DNA from: Bullera alba
Taxonomy: Eukaryota; Basidiomycota; Tremellomycetes; Tremellales; Bulleraceae
Assembly (NCBI GenBank): GCA_001600095.1
Contig: BCIX01000001.1
Span: forward strand, 1,488,001 to 1,552,000
Reading direction: 5' to 3'
DNA: 64,000 nucleotides
Made by a program: the position numbers and the translations under genes. Positions 9,435 to 21,549 of the stretch are shown one piece after another. Under the pieces are notes generated by a model, which saw only the letters and a program-made list of their open reading frames with translations, did not search any database and was not told the origin of the DNA. Every line of letters starts with the position of its first letter. Position 1 is the first letter of the stretch.

Positions 9435-12400
9435 ATGTTCAGGACGACTCGACCTGGGATCGTCTCGCAAGAGATAGACTCCATCTCGCTTCACAATCCT
9501 ATACCTCTGCAGTGGAGGATCTACGGTCTTCCCTTCCTAGGTAAGTGGGACCTGGGGCCTTGTATTCGCGACGATTATCATGAGCCTGTGGGACTGACCC
9601 TTCGCACAGCTTTCTACCCGGTCCTGTATTACACTTACTACTACCGATATGATGATTGGGTCAAATCGGAGGAATGGTCCTTCATCTACTGCGTCTTGCT
9701 GTTCGCCGGTCACGCTCTGAGCTTCCTCATCACCGCCTGGAACTCTGCTTTCAACGCTAGAGTGTCTTACACGAGCGTAGGTGATCTTGAAGCTCGCAAG
9801 GAGCCCCAATTGACCGATTGACCGATCTGCGTAGGCGTCCTCGTTTGAAACCGCTTCGGAAGTCAGGTGTATCCCAAAGAAAGGCAAAGGAAAGGGTGAA
9901 TTTGTGCCATTGGACAGAAAGACTGTAGGTATTGGTATGGTACAGCTTCGTCATGGAGCTAACCGAGAGGTGTGTAGCCTCCGGGAGCCGACCGACCAAC
10001 CTACTCTTTCATTTACCAAAGAGATACCTACGTGTACTCTCGTGAGTGGCGATGTGCCGATCGTAGATTTGGTTCGTTTTGCTCATCTGGTACAGCGGCT
10101 ACAAATCAGTTCACCCCTATTCCCTACCCATGCGATGACTCGCCGCCCTTGTCCACCTTCCAGTCGAGTAAAGGTGTCCTAACCCACGCACCTACCTCGA
10201 CCAAGGCTTCGTCTTCTTCCACTACACTTCCCACCCTGGATGTGTTGAAGGCTACGTATGGGAACAACGAGTGCAACATCCCAATCCCGAAGTTCACCGA
10301 GCTCTTCGCTGAGCATGCCGTTGCTCCGTTCTTCGTCTTCCAGATGTTCTGCGTAGCCCTGTGGTGTCTCGACGAATACTGGTACTACTCTCTGTTTACC
10401 GCCTTCATGTTGATCGTATTTGAGTGTACCGTCGTCTTCCAGGTAAGCCTGCCCCCATCGAAGAGTCGCATGATCGGGGACTGACAGCGACTCTTAGCGA
10501 GTGCGTACTTTGACCGAGTTCAGGACCATGAGCATCACCCCGTATAACGTTTCAACCTTCAGAGATGGGAAATGGCAAGATGTCGTCTCGTCAGATCTTG
10601 TTCCCGGAGATCTCGTCTCGATTTGTGCGTTGAATCCTGTGTCTTAGGGATTCTGACTGATGCCCCTCCTATAGTGCGAACTAAGCCGGATTCTGGTATC
10701 CCATGTGATGTCCTGCTACTTCGAGGAACGTGCATTGTCAACGAAGCGATGCTGTCCGGCGAGTCGACCCCGTTATTGAAGGAGAGTGTCGAGCTTCGGG
10801 AGGGCGACGACCGACTGGATATGAACGGCACAGACCGGAACAGTGTCCTGTTCTCTGGTACCAAGGCACTGCAGGTGGAAAAGGCTGGAGACGGTGGTAT
10901 GACCAGTGAGTTCAGACAGCATTTCCCTCCGACGGGGTTTTGACGACACAATAGCCCCCGATGGCGGATGCCTTGGAGTTGTCCTCAAGACCGGCTTCGG
11001 TACCACCCAGGGTCAACTTGTCCGAACAATGATCTTCTCGACAGAGCGAGTCTCGGCCAATACCATGGAGGCTTTCCTCTTCATCGGTTTCCTGCTCATC
11101 TTCGCCATCGCTGCCAGTGCATACGTCTGGATCAAGGGTGGGTGTTGCTTTGAGCGCGAGAGCCAGTCCGCTGACAGACCTAACAGGACTTGAGCGAGGT
11201 ATGGCCAAAGGCAAACTCCTACTCGACTGCATTCTTATCATCACATCTGTCGTCCCGCCCGAGCTTCCCATGGAGCTGTCGTTGGCAGTCAACGCCTCTC
11301 TGGTCGCTTTGCAGAAATACGGTACGTCTCGAAGTCCGCTCTTTATTGCGATAAGTACCTGACGTCTTGGACAGCCATCTTCTGCACGGAGCCTTTCCGG
11401 ATCCCCTTTGCAGGTCGAGTTGACGTCTGCTGTTTCGACAAGACGGGTACCATCACAGGCGAAGATCTTGTTGTGGAAGGAATCGCCGGAGTGAAGTGAG
11501 TTCACTATAATGTAAACTCGACGGTTCTCTGACTCTTTCACAGCTCTTCGGACCCTCGAAAACTGGTCGACGTCAAGGACACTGGCAAGGACACCACTTT
11601 GACACTTGCTGCTGCCCATGCTTTGGTCCTCCTCGAAGACGGCACCGTCGTTGGAGATCCAATGGAAAAGACCACTCTTGCTGCTCTGGACTGGAAACTC
11701 AGTAAAGGTGGGTAAACTTCTCTACACATTCATGCTCAGTGCTAATCTCGCTCATCAGGCGACAACATCGCCCCAATTTCGAAGGACGCCCCTCACAAAT
11801 CTCAAATTCACATCCGACGAAGATACCAATTCTCCTCTGCGCTCAAGCGAATGTCAACGATCTCTGGCGTCACGGATGGCAGTGGACGAAGATGGGTCGC
11901 CTCGGTTAAAGGTGCTCCCGAGACTCTCAAGACAATGTACAGCAAGTTGCCTCCCAACTACGATGAGACCTACCGATGGTTCACACGACGAGGTAGTCGA
12001 GTATTGGCATTGGGCACCAAAGTCATGCAGATCAACGGCGACAAGGTCAGCGAGACATGCAGTACGTCGAACGATACTGATTCTCGAATAGATCAACCAC
12101 GTTACCCGAGATGAGGTTGAATGCGGTCTTGAATTTGCTGGATTCCTTGTGTTCCACTGCCCCTTGAAAGCGGATGCCGTCGAGAGCTTGAAGATGCTGG
12201 CAGACTCCTCGCACCGAGTGAGTCAAAGCAGCTGTTCTGTCCTTCCGGTGCTGATCGAAATAGTGTATCATGATCACTGGAGACAACCCGCTCACAGCCG
12301 CCCACGTCGCTCGTGATGTGGAGATTGTTGACCGAGATGTCATGATTCTTGACCTGAAGGAAGGCACGACGACCGACGAGCTGGTCTGGCGAAACGTCGA

Positions 12401-14087
12401 GGAGACCAAGATCATCGATGTCAACCCAAGCGATCCGTTCGACAAGTCCATCTTTGCGGAATACGATCTTTGCATCACCGGTGCGGCCATGACACAGTAC
12501 GAGAAGAGATCGTCTTGGCTCGACCTCGTGCGACACACCTTCGTCTACGCCCGAGTCTCTCCTTCGCAGAAAGAGTTCATCCTCAACACCCTCAAAGAGC
12601 TCGGCTATATCACTCTCATGGCTGGAGACGGAACGAACGATGTCGGGGCGCTGAAAGCCGCTCATATCGGTGTCGCCTTGTTGGACGGATCTCCTGATGA
12701 CTTGAAGAAGATTGCGGAGCACCAGAAACTGGAACGACTGAAGAAGGTCTACGAGCAGCAATGCAAGATCTCTGCTAGGTTCAACCAGCCTCCGCCGCCA
12801 CCACCTCCAGCTCTCCGAGAGGCATACCCCGACCTGGTCAAGACGCAGCAGACTGTCGCTGCCGATCACCAACAGGCCAAGAAGAGGAACCCAATGGAGA
12901 AGGTCAGTTTGCTTATCGTACAAAAAGTTGAAGAAGGCTGATTTCGTGAAACCAGTTCGACCTGACTACGATCACTTCCAAGATGGCTGAGATGGACGAG
13001 GATACTGAAGTACCCACGATTAAACTTGGTGATGCTTCGTGCGCTGCACCATTCACATCCAAGCTGTCCAATGTCGCTGCTAGTGAGTGTACCTCGCCCT
13101 TACGCGGGCGTTAGTTGCTGATATGTCCCGCAGTTACCAACATTGTCAGGCAGGGTCGATGCACTCTGACCTCGACGATCCAGATGTACAGTAAGTACTT
13201 CGTTCTCCTTACAGCGGTCTACTCTGACTGGTTTGCAGAAATCCTGGCTTTGAACTGCTTGATTTCTGCGTACAGTCTGTCAGTCCAGTACCTCGATGGT
13301 ATCAAATTCGGCGACTACCAGATGTCTGTCACTGGTGTTCTCATGAGTGTCTGCTTCTTGACCCTGTCCAGGGCTAAGGTATGTCTGAATCGCTCTTAAG
13401 ATGGATGAGTGAAGCTGATGGTGAGCCATAGCCCGTCGACAAATTGTCCAGACAGCGACCTGTGTCCACCGTGTTCAACTTCTATGTCATCCCATCGATT
13501 CTGCTTCAATTCACCCTCCATGTCGTCACCTTAGTCTACATCACCCGACTGTCCAAGAGCATCGAAGAGTGAGTGGTGTATACTCTCGGGCATCGATGGC
13601 TTCGCTAACTTGTGATAGTCTCGGCCAAGGCAAGGACCTCGACAAGAAGTTTGAGCCTTCTCTTCTCAACTCGAGTATCTTCCTCCTTGGACTATCGCAG
13701 CAAGTCTCCACCTTCGTCATCAACTTCATCGGCCGACCCTTCAGAGAGGATATCCGAGAGAACCCGCCATTGTACTGGGGTCTCCTTGGAGCCAGTGCCG
13801 TTGCGTACTCTGGTGCTGTCAACCTCGTGCCGGAGCTGTCATCCTGGCTGCAACTGGTCGACATGACCGCTGCCTTCAGGTACAAGTTGACCGTCGCCAT
13901 GGTTGTCGATTTCGCTGGTTGCTACATCGTCGAAAAGGGTTGCAAGTACTTTTTCTCGGATCTCGAGCCCACCGAGTTTGTCACGCGAGGCAGGGATAGA
14001 AGAGAGAAGAGGAGGGCTTTGGAGGAGAAGACCAAGGCGGATGCCGCTATGCCAGAGTTGACCGATGTCCTCAAGAAGACTCAGTAA
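9376..14087 (+). CDS. SPF1: P5A-type ATPase Spf1 (ER transmembrane helix dislocase)
   Basis: ER P5A ATPase, known in yeast to remove misinserted transmembrane helices and maintain ER ion and sterol homeostasis. Visible in order: N-terminal helices ('[16 protein letters not shown]'), '[19 protein letters not shown]', the actuator '[15 protein letters not shown]', the P5 motif '[12 protein letters not shown]' in helix M4, the phosphorylation site '[18 protein letters not shown]', the nucleotide-domain '[10 protein letters not shown]', and the hinge '[17 protein letters not shown]'. The end is Lys-rich ('[13 protein letters not shown]'), stop 14085-14087. About 13 introns include 9540-9607, 9776-9833 and 9925-9977. 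The start is either an ATG split by an intron (AT 9376-9377 joined to G 9443) or the ATG at 9435. Both give nearly the same protein, about 1,200 residues, usual for the family. Confidence 0.95.
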
Positions 14088-14322
14088 TCCTGCGAGCGGA
14101 ATAGACCCAGGAGAGGGGTCTGGATAGGCGAAAACAACATGAGGAGGTTAGACCTTCATTGTCTCTACGTTTACAATTCCCACATGATCATACATATACA
14201 CTCATGAATACAGCCTGCACAGACCATGCGTGACCAGCACTTCATGAAACGCCAGGGCCGCTGGCGCAGGTTTCGGACGATATCGGTCGCTGTGTCGTCT
14301 ACGGTCACGCCACTTCGAATGA

Positions 14323-16502
14323 TCACAGGACCAGCTCGATGTGTAGGTTGTAGCCCCTCTTCAGGTCCTCGTAGTGCGCGATACGTCGCTGTCGAGCTGC
14401 CAAGGCGTCCTGTATGGTCTGTCAGCTGGGTCCAGTCATGTATCACTACAGCCTTGATCATGACATACCTCGCTGATATCACTGTGTTGGGGGGTTGCAC
14501 TCGCTCTGCTCTTTCTCTTCCTGGTGCGCGGTCGATCCTCCTCTTCCTTGTCATCCTCGTCCTCATCGGATTCCGTGCTGTCCATCGTATCACTGCGCCC
14601 AGAGACGTCGATGTCATTTGGAATCCCCTCGGTCATCCTCTTGAGTACTGCAGCGCCCCGCCACACCGCCTTCGGCGACATAGCTTGTGTGCCCCTCGGC
14701 CTGCGGCCAGTCGCCGCAAATACCACAGGCGTCTTCGGGCTGATGTGCTGGTGTGACCTTTTGTCGATAGGTGAGGACGGTGGGGTCAGGCTGAAGAGCA
14801 ACGTCGACTCCGACGGATTCGGAGAGCGCGGCGTGCCAAGTTGCGAAGAGGGAACAAAGGGGACCGGGGTTGTAGAGCCTTTGACGAATCGCATGGCCGT
14901 GTCAGTCAGGGAATCGTCAGCCCAGTCTGCAGAATGGGCAGATACCTGTTCTTGAAGGGCAAGATATGGCGAAACCGGAATGCCATTTTCGAATGGCGTC
15001 GATGAGCTCTTCGGACGTGGCGAAGTATGGAGGAAAGGTGATAATGGAGGCAAGTCCATTTCGTCATCGATAGCGACTGGCGGTCCGGAGTAGTTATCTT
15101 GCGCCAGATCTGCTTGGTAGGCAACACCCGGGGAGAAGTCGTTTGACCAGCCCCCGGTACGAAATGGTGAATGTCGAGCAAGTTCGACGTCTTCCAGCTG
15201 ACCCGCGATGAAGTCTGCTTGAGGTCCGGATACATTGTCACTGGCATCAAGCTGGTCCAAGGAGCCCAATTCCGCGTTACGCGGAGTGCGGTCGAGACCA
15301 GGTGTAGATTGGCCAGCAGCAAGTATCTCACTTGTCGAGGTCGAGTTGGAATTGGTAGGGTCTGTGTTCAAGGCGCCTTTGTGTCGATATGGAGTGCTTG
15401 GTCGACCATGAACCGAGCTTCCACCTTGACTGCTCCACCTAGTGGTCTTGATGGCTTTGGTCGTGGAGGCCGAATGGGTGGAAGGGGTCTTGGAGTCGGT
15501 GATCAAGCCGTGTACCTCCTTGAGTGAGACGAGAAAGTCTTCATGGCTTATCGACGGTAGCGTGCCGTCCTGTGGAGGGCCTTGAGGTGAAATCGTCGAG
15601 GACGCAACACTACCCTTGAGCGTCATGAGAGTATCGTGATATCGAGGCATGGAGACGGATGAAGAAGAAGGCTCCTTGTTGACGGACGAGGAGGGATGAA
15701 TCGGTACTATCGTGTCCCTTCGTCCGGGAAAAAGTGTCTGTTCTCGGCTGGATTCACTGGCGCTGTCGAACGATGTGGCCAGACTACCGCTCTCGGGATA
15801 GTCGTTTCGGGCTCGGCCCGTGATCGTCCTTGGATCGATGAAGCGAGTGACGCCAAAGACATCTTGTTCATCTCGCAATATGGTGTCGCCGCCGGGAGAG
15901 AAGTCGTTCAGAGCGGGGAGTATTGAGGGTATCTCAGTCTCATCGGGATCAGGCAAAGATGAGAGGGGAAGCGAGGAGGAAGATGCTGAGTGGTCCGCGT
16001 TGTGGTTCGATGGGGCCGGTATACGGCGGGCTTTGGGAGTGGAATGCAAGCCGATGCTCTAGCAGGGAAACGGGGTCAGCAATCTGGCACTGATTGAACG
16101 GCAAGGAAGCGTGGTGTCACTCACTTTGCTCTTTGTGCTTCCTGATTTCTTCCTCCTTGCTGGGGTACTTTGCATCCCCATACCAAGACCTCTCCTAGTG
16201 CTTACACCTGCACTTGATCCATGGGTAGCTCTGCGATCGAGGGAGGGTTCACTCTTCATATTCCCGCCACTGTTCTTGCTCCTACCGGACGGCGAACTGC
16301 CTTTTGTTTGAGCCTGGGACATCGACTTGGGCCCTCTATGCCAGTTGGAAAGGCCTGTCGCCGTGACGTATCCATGATATGTGGAGGACGAGTTGCGCTT
16401 CAATTCTCGACGCGACTGCGGGTCTTTGCTTTGAGCTAAAGGTGTAGGATGAAGGGGAGCGAGGTATGGCGTAGGTGAGGAAGATTGCTGGAAGGGAGCC
16501 AT
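14323..16502 (-). CDS. Ser/Pro-rich uncharacterised protein, 684 aa
   Basis: Exons 16125-16502, 14469-16058 and 14323-14409, with GTGAGT and GTATGT donors, joined without frame conflict. It starts MAPFQQSSSPTPYLAPLH. The protein is almost entirely low-complexity Ser/Thr/Pro with many SP/TP sites (for example SPKTP, TPPSSP), suggesting a disordered target of proline-directed kinases. A short ordered block 'SPKAVWRGAAVLKRMTEG' precedes an acidic run (DEDEDDKEEEDR) and a basic patch 'RTRKRKSR' that could be a nuclear signal. The last exon encodes a predicted helix (ALAARQRRIAHYEDL). I do not recognise the family. A nuclear regulatory role is only a guess from the composition. Confidence 0.75.
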
Positions 16503-16824
16503 GGTGTGCAATTCGACCGACGATACCTAATTCGAGGTGAATGAAAGGTCGTGAGGCTGGCTATAAGCGTGAGTGTGAGTGTCATACAAAGCAGCGTAGG
16601 AAGAGAGAAGGAGAAAGAAGGAACTTGAGGGTGAGGATGCCCAAGTACGATCACGATTTTTGCCGCTCGAGGTGCACGGACCACCCTACGGCCGTGACCA
16701 AGCGTGAATTATGATGACAATGATGATGCAGAAAGTGATGCTAGTGGTCGGTAGTATACAACTTATGATAGTAGAACATGCTGCTCCTCCTAGAAATGTA
16801 AATCGTTGACAACAGCCTTGCTCG
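16503..16824. other. intergenic
   Basis: Promoter of the Ser-rich gene (minus) and 3' flank of RTF2. No gene seen. Confidence 0.4.
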
Positions 16825-18024
16825 TCAGATGGCGTACTGAGATTGTAGTCAGCTTGTTGATCACGTTGAAAAGCATCAAAGAGCTTCCTAAAGCTGCCTC
16901 GGACAGACTCACTCTGTTGAACGTTCTACCGAAGAACTCGGCCGCCCCGCCCCGCTTCTCTTCCTCCTTTGGCTTGAACATCGCTTTGACGGCATCGCTC
17001 ATTCCAGCTTGCGCCGCTAACCGCTTTTGCTCCTGCTCTGCCAATTTCTGATGAACGGATCGATGTAGCGTCGACTTGCCGTCCGCTGTTGGATTCGATG
17101 CGGGCGACGCTGTCGATCGATGTGGCACCTCACTCTTCCTGGCTGCTTTCTTGGGTATATCTCCGTCCACAACTCCATCGCCGTTGACCTTCTGAACGCC
17201 GTCCACTGCTGTGTCGGCCACTGCAGCCTTCCTCTTCTTAGATGACTTCGCCGCCGCCCGCGATATGAGCAATTGATCCATCAAGGCGTCCTGGACGTTT
17301 TTGCTTGGGTTTAGAGGCAAGATGCTGTTGGCGGGTGTGGGGTCGAACTCTTTGGTGCAATTTGGGCAGGCGACTTTATCTTGCGCCTCGACGATGGGTT
17401 TGGCCTGTTCCGCCTTGTCGTCCGAGATGACAGCAGAAGCCGCCGTGCCGCGGGATAGATTTGGCACTACCGATCGGATGGCATTATCGGAGAAGACGCA
17501 TCCGCAATTACGAAGAGCGATGAATGGGATCGCTCCGTTCATCTCCTTGAGGGATAAGGGGCAGATGAAGGGTGCTTTATCTGATGCAAGAGCCGTCGTC
17601 GAGGTGGAAGTAGCGACATAATGCGGGTTGTCCGTCAAACTCAGAGTCAGAAGATCCTGCAACCTGTCAGCTCCCATTGGTCGGAGACGAAGCTATCTAA
17701 TGTAGCTGACTCACCTTGACGCCTTTCAGATGTCCGCAGATCTGGTCGCCGTCACCGTACTTGCTCTTGTCCAGGAAGTACTCGATGAGGGCATCTTTAT
17801 TGTACAGCTTTCCAATGGGATCCAGGACTACTGGCCTGCTCAACAGGTTCTACATGGCGCAGTCAGTCACCTGGATCATCACCTCCAGCCCATTTCGTGC
17901 TCACCTTGCTCAGAGCACAGAAGAAGAACAGCTCTCGCAGCAGTGCTCGGTCTGTGATCTCGGCTTTGCCTTTTGTCCTCACCAGGTCTCGCCTGTCAGG
18001 GATTGATCCTCCATCGGCACCCAT
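16825..18024 (-). CDS. RTF2: replication termination factor 2 (Rtf2)
   Basis: Nuclear Rtf2-family protein, which in fission yeast stabilises paused replication forks and also affects splicing. The start MGADGGSIPDRRDLVRTKGK matches the highly conserved family N-terminus, so the ATG at 18022-18024 is secure although the frame is open further upstream. 'FFCALSKNLLSRPVVLDPIG' is produced by joining exons across a GTGAGC...GTAG intron. A C2HC2-type RING-like region follows ('FICPLSLKEMNG', 'LRNCGCVFSD', 'KVACPNCTKEFDP'). The Lys-rich middle ends in 'EEEKRGGAAEFFGRTFNR'. A last intron gives the short end YAI and stop at 16825-16827; reading through it instead would add about 35 residues to 16790. 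It is divergent from the TAF13-like gene. Confidence 0.92.
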
Positions 18025-19046
18025 CGTGAAGCCGACAGTGTTGTCTGTGGTCAGAAAGTCGCTCTTCGCGTCAACGATGCTTGTCAACAGTCCTGTTGAG
18101 TCCTGTTGCTCCCAATCCCAGCTGAAACGTCGGATGGGTGGCAAATCAAGCGAGGGCCGCCGGCGATATCTCGGGATTACGATTGAACGGAATCAAATTC
18201 ACGACGCCAAAAACCTCTCATCAGAGGTAAAACACGACACAGCGTCCTCGCTCTCCTTCTCATTCTCTCCTTGTCCTTCCCGTTCAAATGCGCTGAGCAT
18301 CCAACTGCATCTCCTCGTATAGGCCTCCAGCCTGTCGAGAGAGTGGTTATTGTTGTAACGACCATTGTGAGTAATCTGCTTCCTTCCTGCCTCTACAACT
18401 CATCCCACCCTTCCACTATTGTGATGAACAACATTATTCAGTTCTGCTACCGAAAGTACATGAGCGATAAAGTAATCTTACCAAAAATCATTTCTGAGCC
18501 TACAATCCCACCTCCGTCCTCGTTTTCTATCGATCCGTGAAGATTGATGCTGATTTGAGACGCAGAATATCATCGGCAGCAACGTGAGTGGCTTGATCAA
18601 ATCGCCGCCCCCTTCGTTCCTTATGAACCTCTCTCCCTTGTTATGATTCAACTTCAGCTCAATCCATTCTCTGATCCACCCCTGTCCCGTTTCACGCTCT
18701 CACTCCCGGTGCCTCCTGTCTTTGATCTACCTTAGCCACTTCTTCCGACGCGGTTGTCTCGACTAGCCTTTCGGGGTGAAAGGACACTGCTGTCAACGAA
18801 GATTTGCGTGATGATGGGTGTTCGTACCGACTTTGGCTTTCGGTTCCACTTGTGGATATCTCAGATGATCTTTACTGTCGTCTTGACGGGACTGATCGGA
18901 CGGGAATGAGTGTTGAGAATGATCTGCGGACGGGCGGTTGGTAATGCTTATATTGGCTTCTATGAACCTCTTTTTACCCCTGTTTCCTTCTCAGACGTGG
19001 ATGAATAAGTATCAAATGTTGACCATGCACGTTCTTCCACAGGACA
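18025..19046. other. long divergent intergenic region, RTF2 / TAF13-like
   Basis: About 1 kb with no convincing ORF. It is pyrimidine-rich in several stretches (18230-18270, 18590-18720). GTGAG donor-like sites (for example 18366 and 18582) and a 'ttccacag' acceptor ending at 19042, four bases before the ATG, suggest one or more introns in the leader of the plus-strand gene. Confidence 0.4.
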
Positions 19047-21387
19047 ATGTCTCAATTCCCTCATGGCATGAATCCGCAAGACTTCTTCGGTCTTGCGAAT
19101 AATTCCGGCAGCGTTGACAATGGCAGCCAGCAGCAGCAGTTCCAGAACCAGACCATAACTCCTCAGAATCTGGCCGCTCAGTTTCAGCAGACCAATAGCG
19201 CGATTGCGATGCCCGTTGGCTCCTCTGTGCCGACTACGTTCAACCCGAGTCAGCTTGCCCAGCTCACCAATTTCCACATGAACCAGTCGGCGACTCAGGC
19301 CGCGCAACGGCCAGCGAGAGGTGTGATGCCGACTGCCGCTATGCAGCGACAGGGGTCAGGTCCCATACAGATGAACGCCCAGCAGGCTCAGCAACACGCT
19401 CAGAATCGACAAGCCGCCTTCAGACCTACGCCAGGTCCTGGAAGTCCGGCCCCCCTTGCTCCTGGGGCTCTGCCTCGAGGACTCAAGTTGCCACCACAGC
19501 TCGAGCTCGCTTTGATGAGAAGCAACAGCAGCGCCGATCAGAAACTCCAGGCTCTGCTAGGTTTTTTGGGCAAGGTCGAATTCAATGGTCAGAAATTACA
19601 CCCATCACAAGTCCTTCCCGTGGCCCAGATGTTCATCGCTCAGCTCAACCAGAAACAGCAACAGCAGCAACAACAAGGTGGCCCCTCCACGGCCAGATCG
19701 TCGACCCCACAGCCCCCACAATTAGCCCAAACCGTCATACCAGCGAATCCACTACAACAACCCCCTACCATCACGCCTGCGCAGATGATGAGGGCGGGTG
19801 GTTCCCGAGGCGGAACACCACAGCCGCAGTCCATGGTGCCCAATGCCGCTGCTGCTGCCACGATCCGACCGGGCGCGCTCAACATGCAGGCCTCTGGTTC
19901 CGGGTCCAGACCTACATCATCATCAGGACCAGTCGACCCGAATCGCAGAGGTTCGCTTCCCATGGTGCCAGGGTTAAATCCCTCGCTGTCGGCGAACCCT
20001 TCTTCCAATAGTCCAAGTCCTGGTGCAGTAGTGCTTCCAATCACCGCGACTCCACCCCCGCAGCCACCTAGCCTTCCCCTCAATACTGGATTCAAGCTGG
20101 ACGAGTCGAAAATGAAGAAGAAGAAGACTAGCCCTCAGCAAAAACAGCCAAAGGCGCCTGTCTCGGCAGAAGAGAAGAAAGCTGCGGCCGAGGCCAAGGC
20201 GAGCAAGGCAGAGTCCGCTCAGACGCCAGCGAGTACCGGTGACGCTCCCAAGAAGGAGGGAGAGGGTGAGAAAGTCGTCCCGGAAAAGAAGAAGAAGGCC
20301 AGGGCAAAGAAGAAGGCACCACCTGCCCCCGCACCGGTCTACTTCGCTGCCGTAGAACCGAAGGGCGATGCCTCCACCGCAGACAAGAACTCGGACACTG
20401 CAAACGTAGCAGGGTCATTGAATCCCTCGGATCCGGCATCCGGCACCGCGACATCGCAATCCGGCGCTCAATCGGCTTCTCAGCCTGGCGATGCGACACC
20501 TGGTCAAGGAGGTCCAGGGCCTCACGCTCAGTTGTCACATCATGCGCAAGGCCAGCAGAACGCGAGTGATCGGAACGCGATGGATAAGAAACGTCCAGTG
20601 GAGAGCATGAGAGGTATCATGAAGCCAGAGCGTGAGTAGCTGCTTATCGGTACGGTCGTTAGCTAACATGTCCTTATAGTTGTTCGACTTATGTGGGCGT
20701 GCGGTGATGTGCAAGAGCCCGACGCCGACTCGGTCGACACGCTGGAGGATCTCGTCATTGATTTTGTGGCAGATCTGGTGAGTATCCATTACTGCTTTAG
20801 TGACCCTCGCTGACTGAGATCATCAGTGTCGACCAGCTCCGCCCATCAAGTTCGGCAAGGACAGAACCCCAAATTACGCCGTCGGTCTTCTGACCTCGAC
20901 TTTCCTGCGACGACGCCTTTCCTCGAAACCGGCATTCCGAAAGTACTTGAATCGATTCGACGCAATGACCCATCTGAGCAAAGTGATCAAAGCGCAGAAA
21001 CAGGTTTTGCAAAATTCAAACGACACGACTTATCACAAGACCCTGATCCAAGATGTCGGCGAGGACTTTCTCGAGATTGACAACGAAGAGCCGGCCGGTG
21101 GAGTCAGGCGCAAAGGTCGACCTGGCCGAGGAACCGATGGCAACCCGCTCAAACGCAAGGCTGTGGGTGATGACGAGATTGAGGGCGAGAAGAGGGAGAA
21201 GAAGAAGCCCGGTCCGAAGGCCGGATGGAAAGAGGCAAAGAAGGCGAGAGAACTGGCCGGCGTCGAGAATGGCGAAGAGGCGATCCCTGTGGTGAAGAAA
21301 GAGAAGAGGCCATACAAGAAGAGAGACAAGGAGAAGAAAGGGCTAGCGGCGGCGACGGACAATAGCGGCATGTCTAGTCCGTACTAG
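19047..21387 (+). CDS. TAF13: TAF13-like histone-fold protein with Gln-rich N-terminus
   Basis: Exons 19047-20631, 20680-20777 and 20827-21387 join cleanly to 747 codons plus stop. Residues 1 to about 525 are disordered and rich in Gln, Pro, Ser and Ala, with a folded-looking block 'GLKLPPQLELALMRS' to 'LPVAQMFIAQLNQK' and a Lys/Ala-rich coil. The conserved part is 'LVRLMWACGDVQEPDADSVD' and 'TLEDLVIDFVADL', which match the TAF13 histone fold, followed by 'TFLRRRLSSKPAFRKYLNRF'. TAF13 pairs with TAF11 inside TFIID. The C-terminus is very Lys-rich (nuclear). Ordinary TAF13 is only about 120-170 residues, so the length is exceptional; a SPT3-related fold is the alternative. Confidence 0.65.
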
Positions 21388-21549
21388 ACAAAGTCAAGCC
21401 AAAGTCAAGCGGGACATTGTGGGTATCATCAAGCAGTTGTACCAAGCGGAGCGAAGTTGTACAGTAATCACATATTGATTGTATGAACGAATTTGATGAC
21501 CACGATAATCTCAGAGTGTTTGATACGTTGCATGCGGTCCATAGATCAC

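Noticed and set aside
10912..11619. 235-codon antisense frame opposite SPF1
   Set aside because: It spans several SPF1 exons and introns and has no domain-like features; a shadow.
12102..12923. 273-codon antisense frame opposite SPF1
   Set aside because: It lies wholly within conserved SPF1 coding exons and introns, and its composition (Leu/Arg/Val, few motifs) is that of a reverse-strand shadow caused by codon bias.
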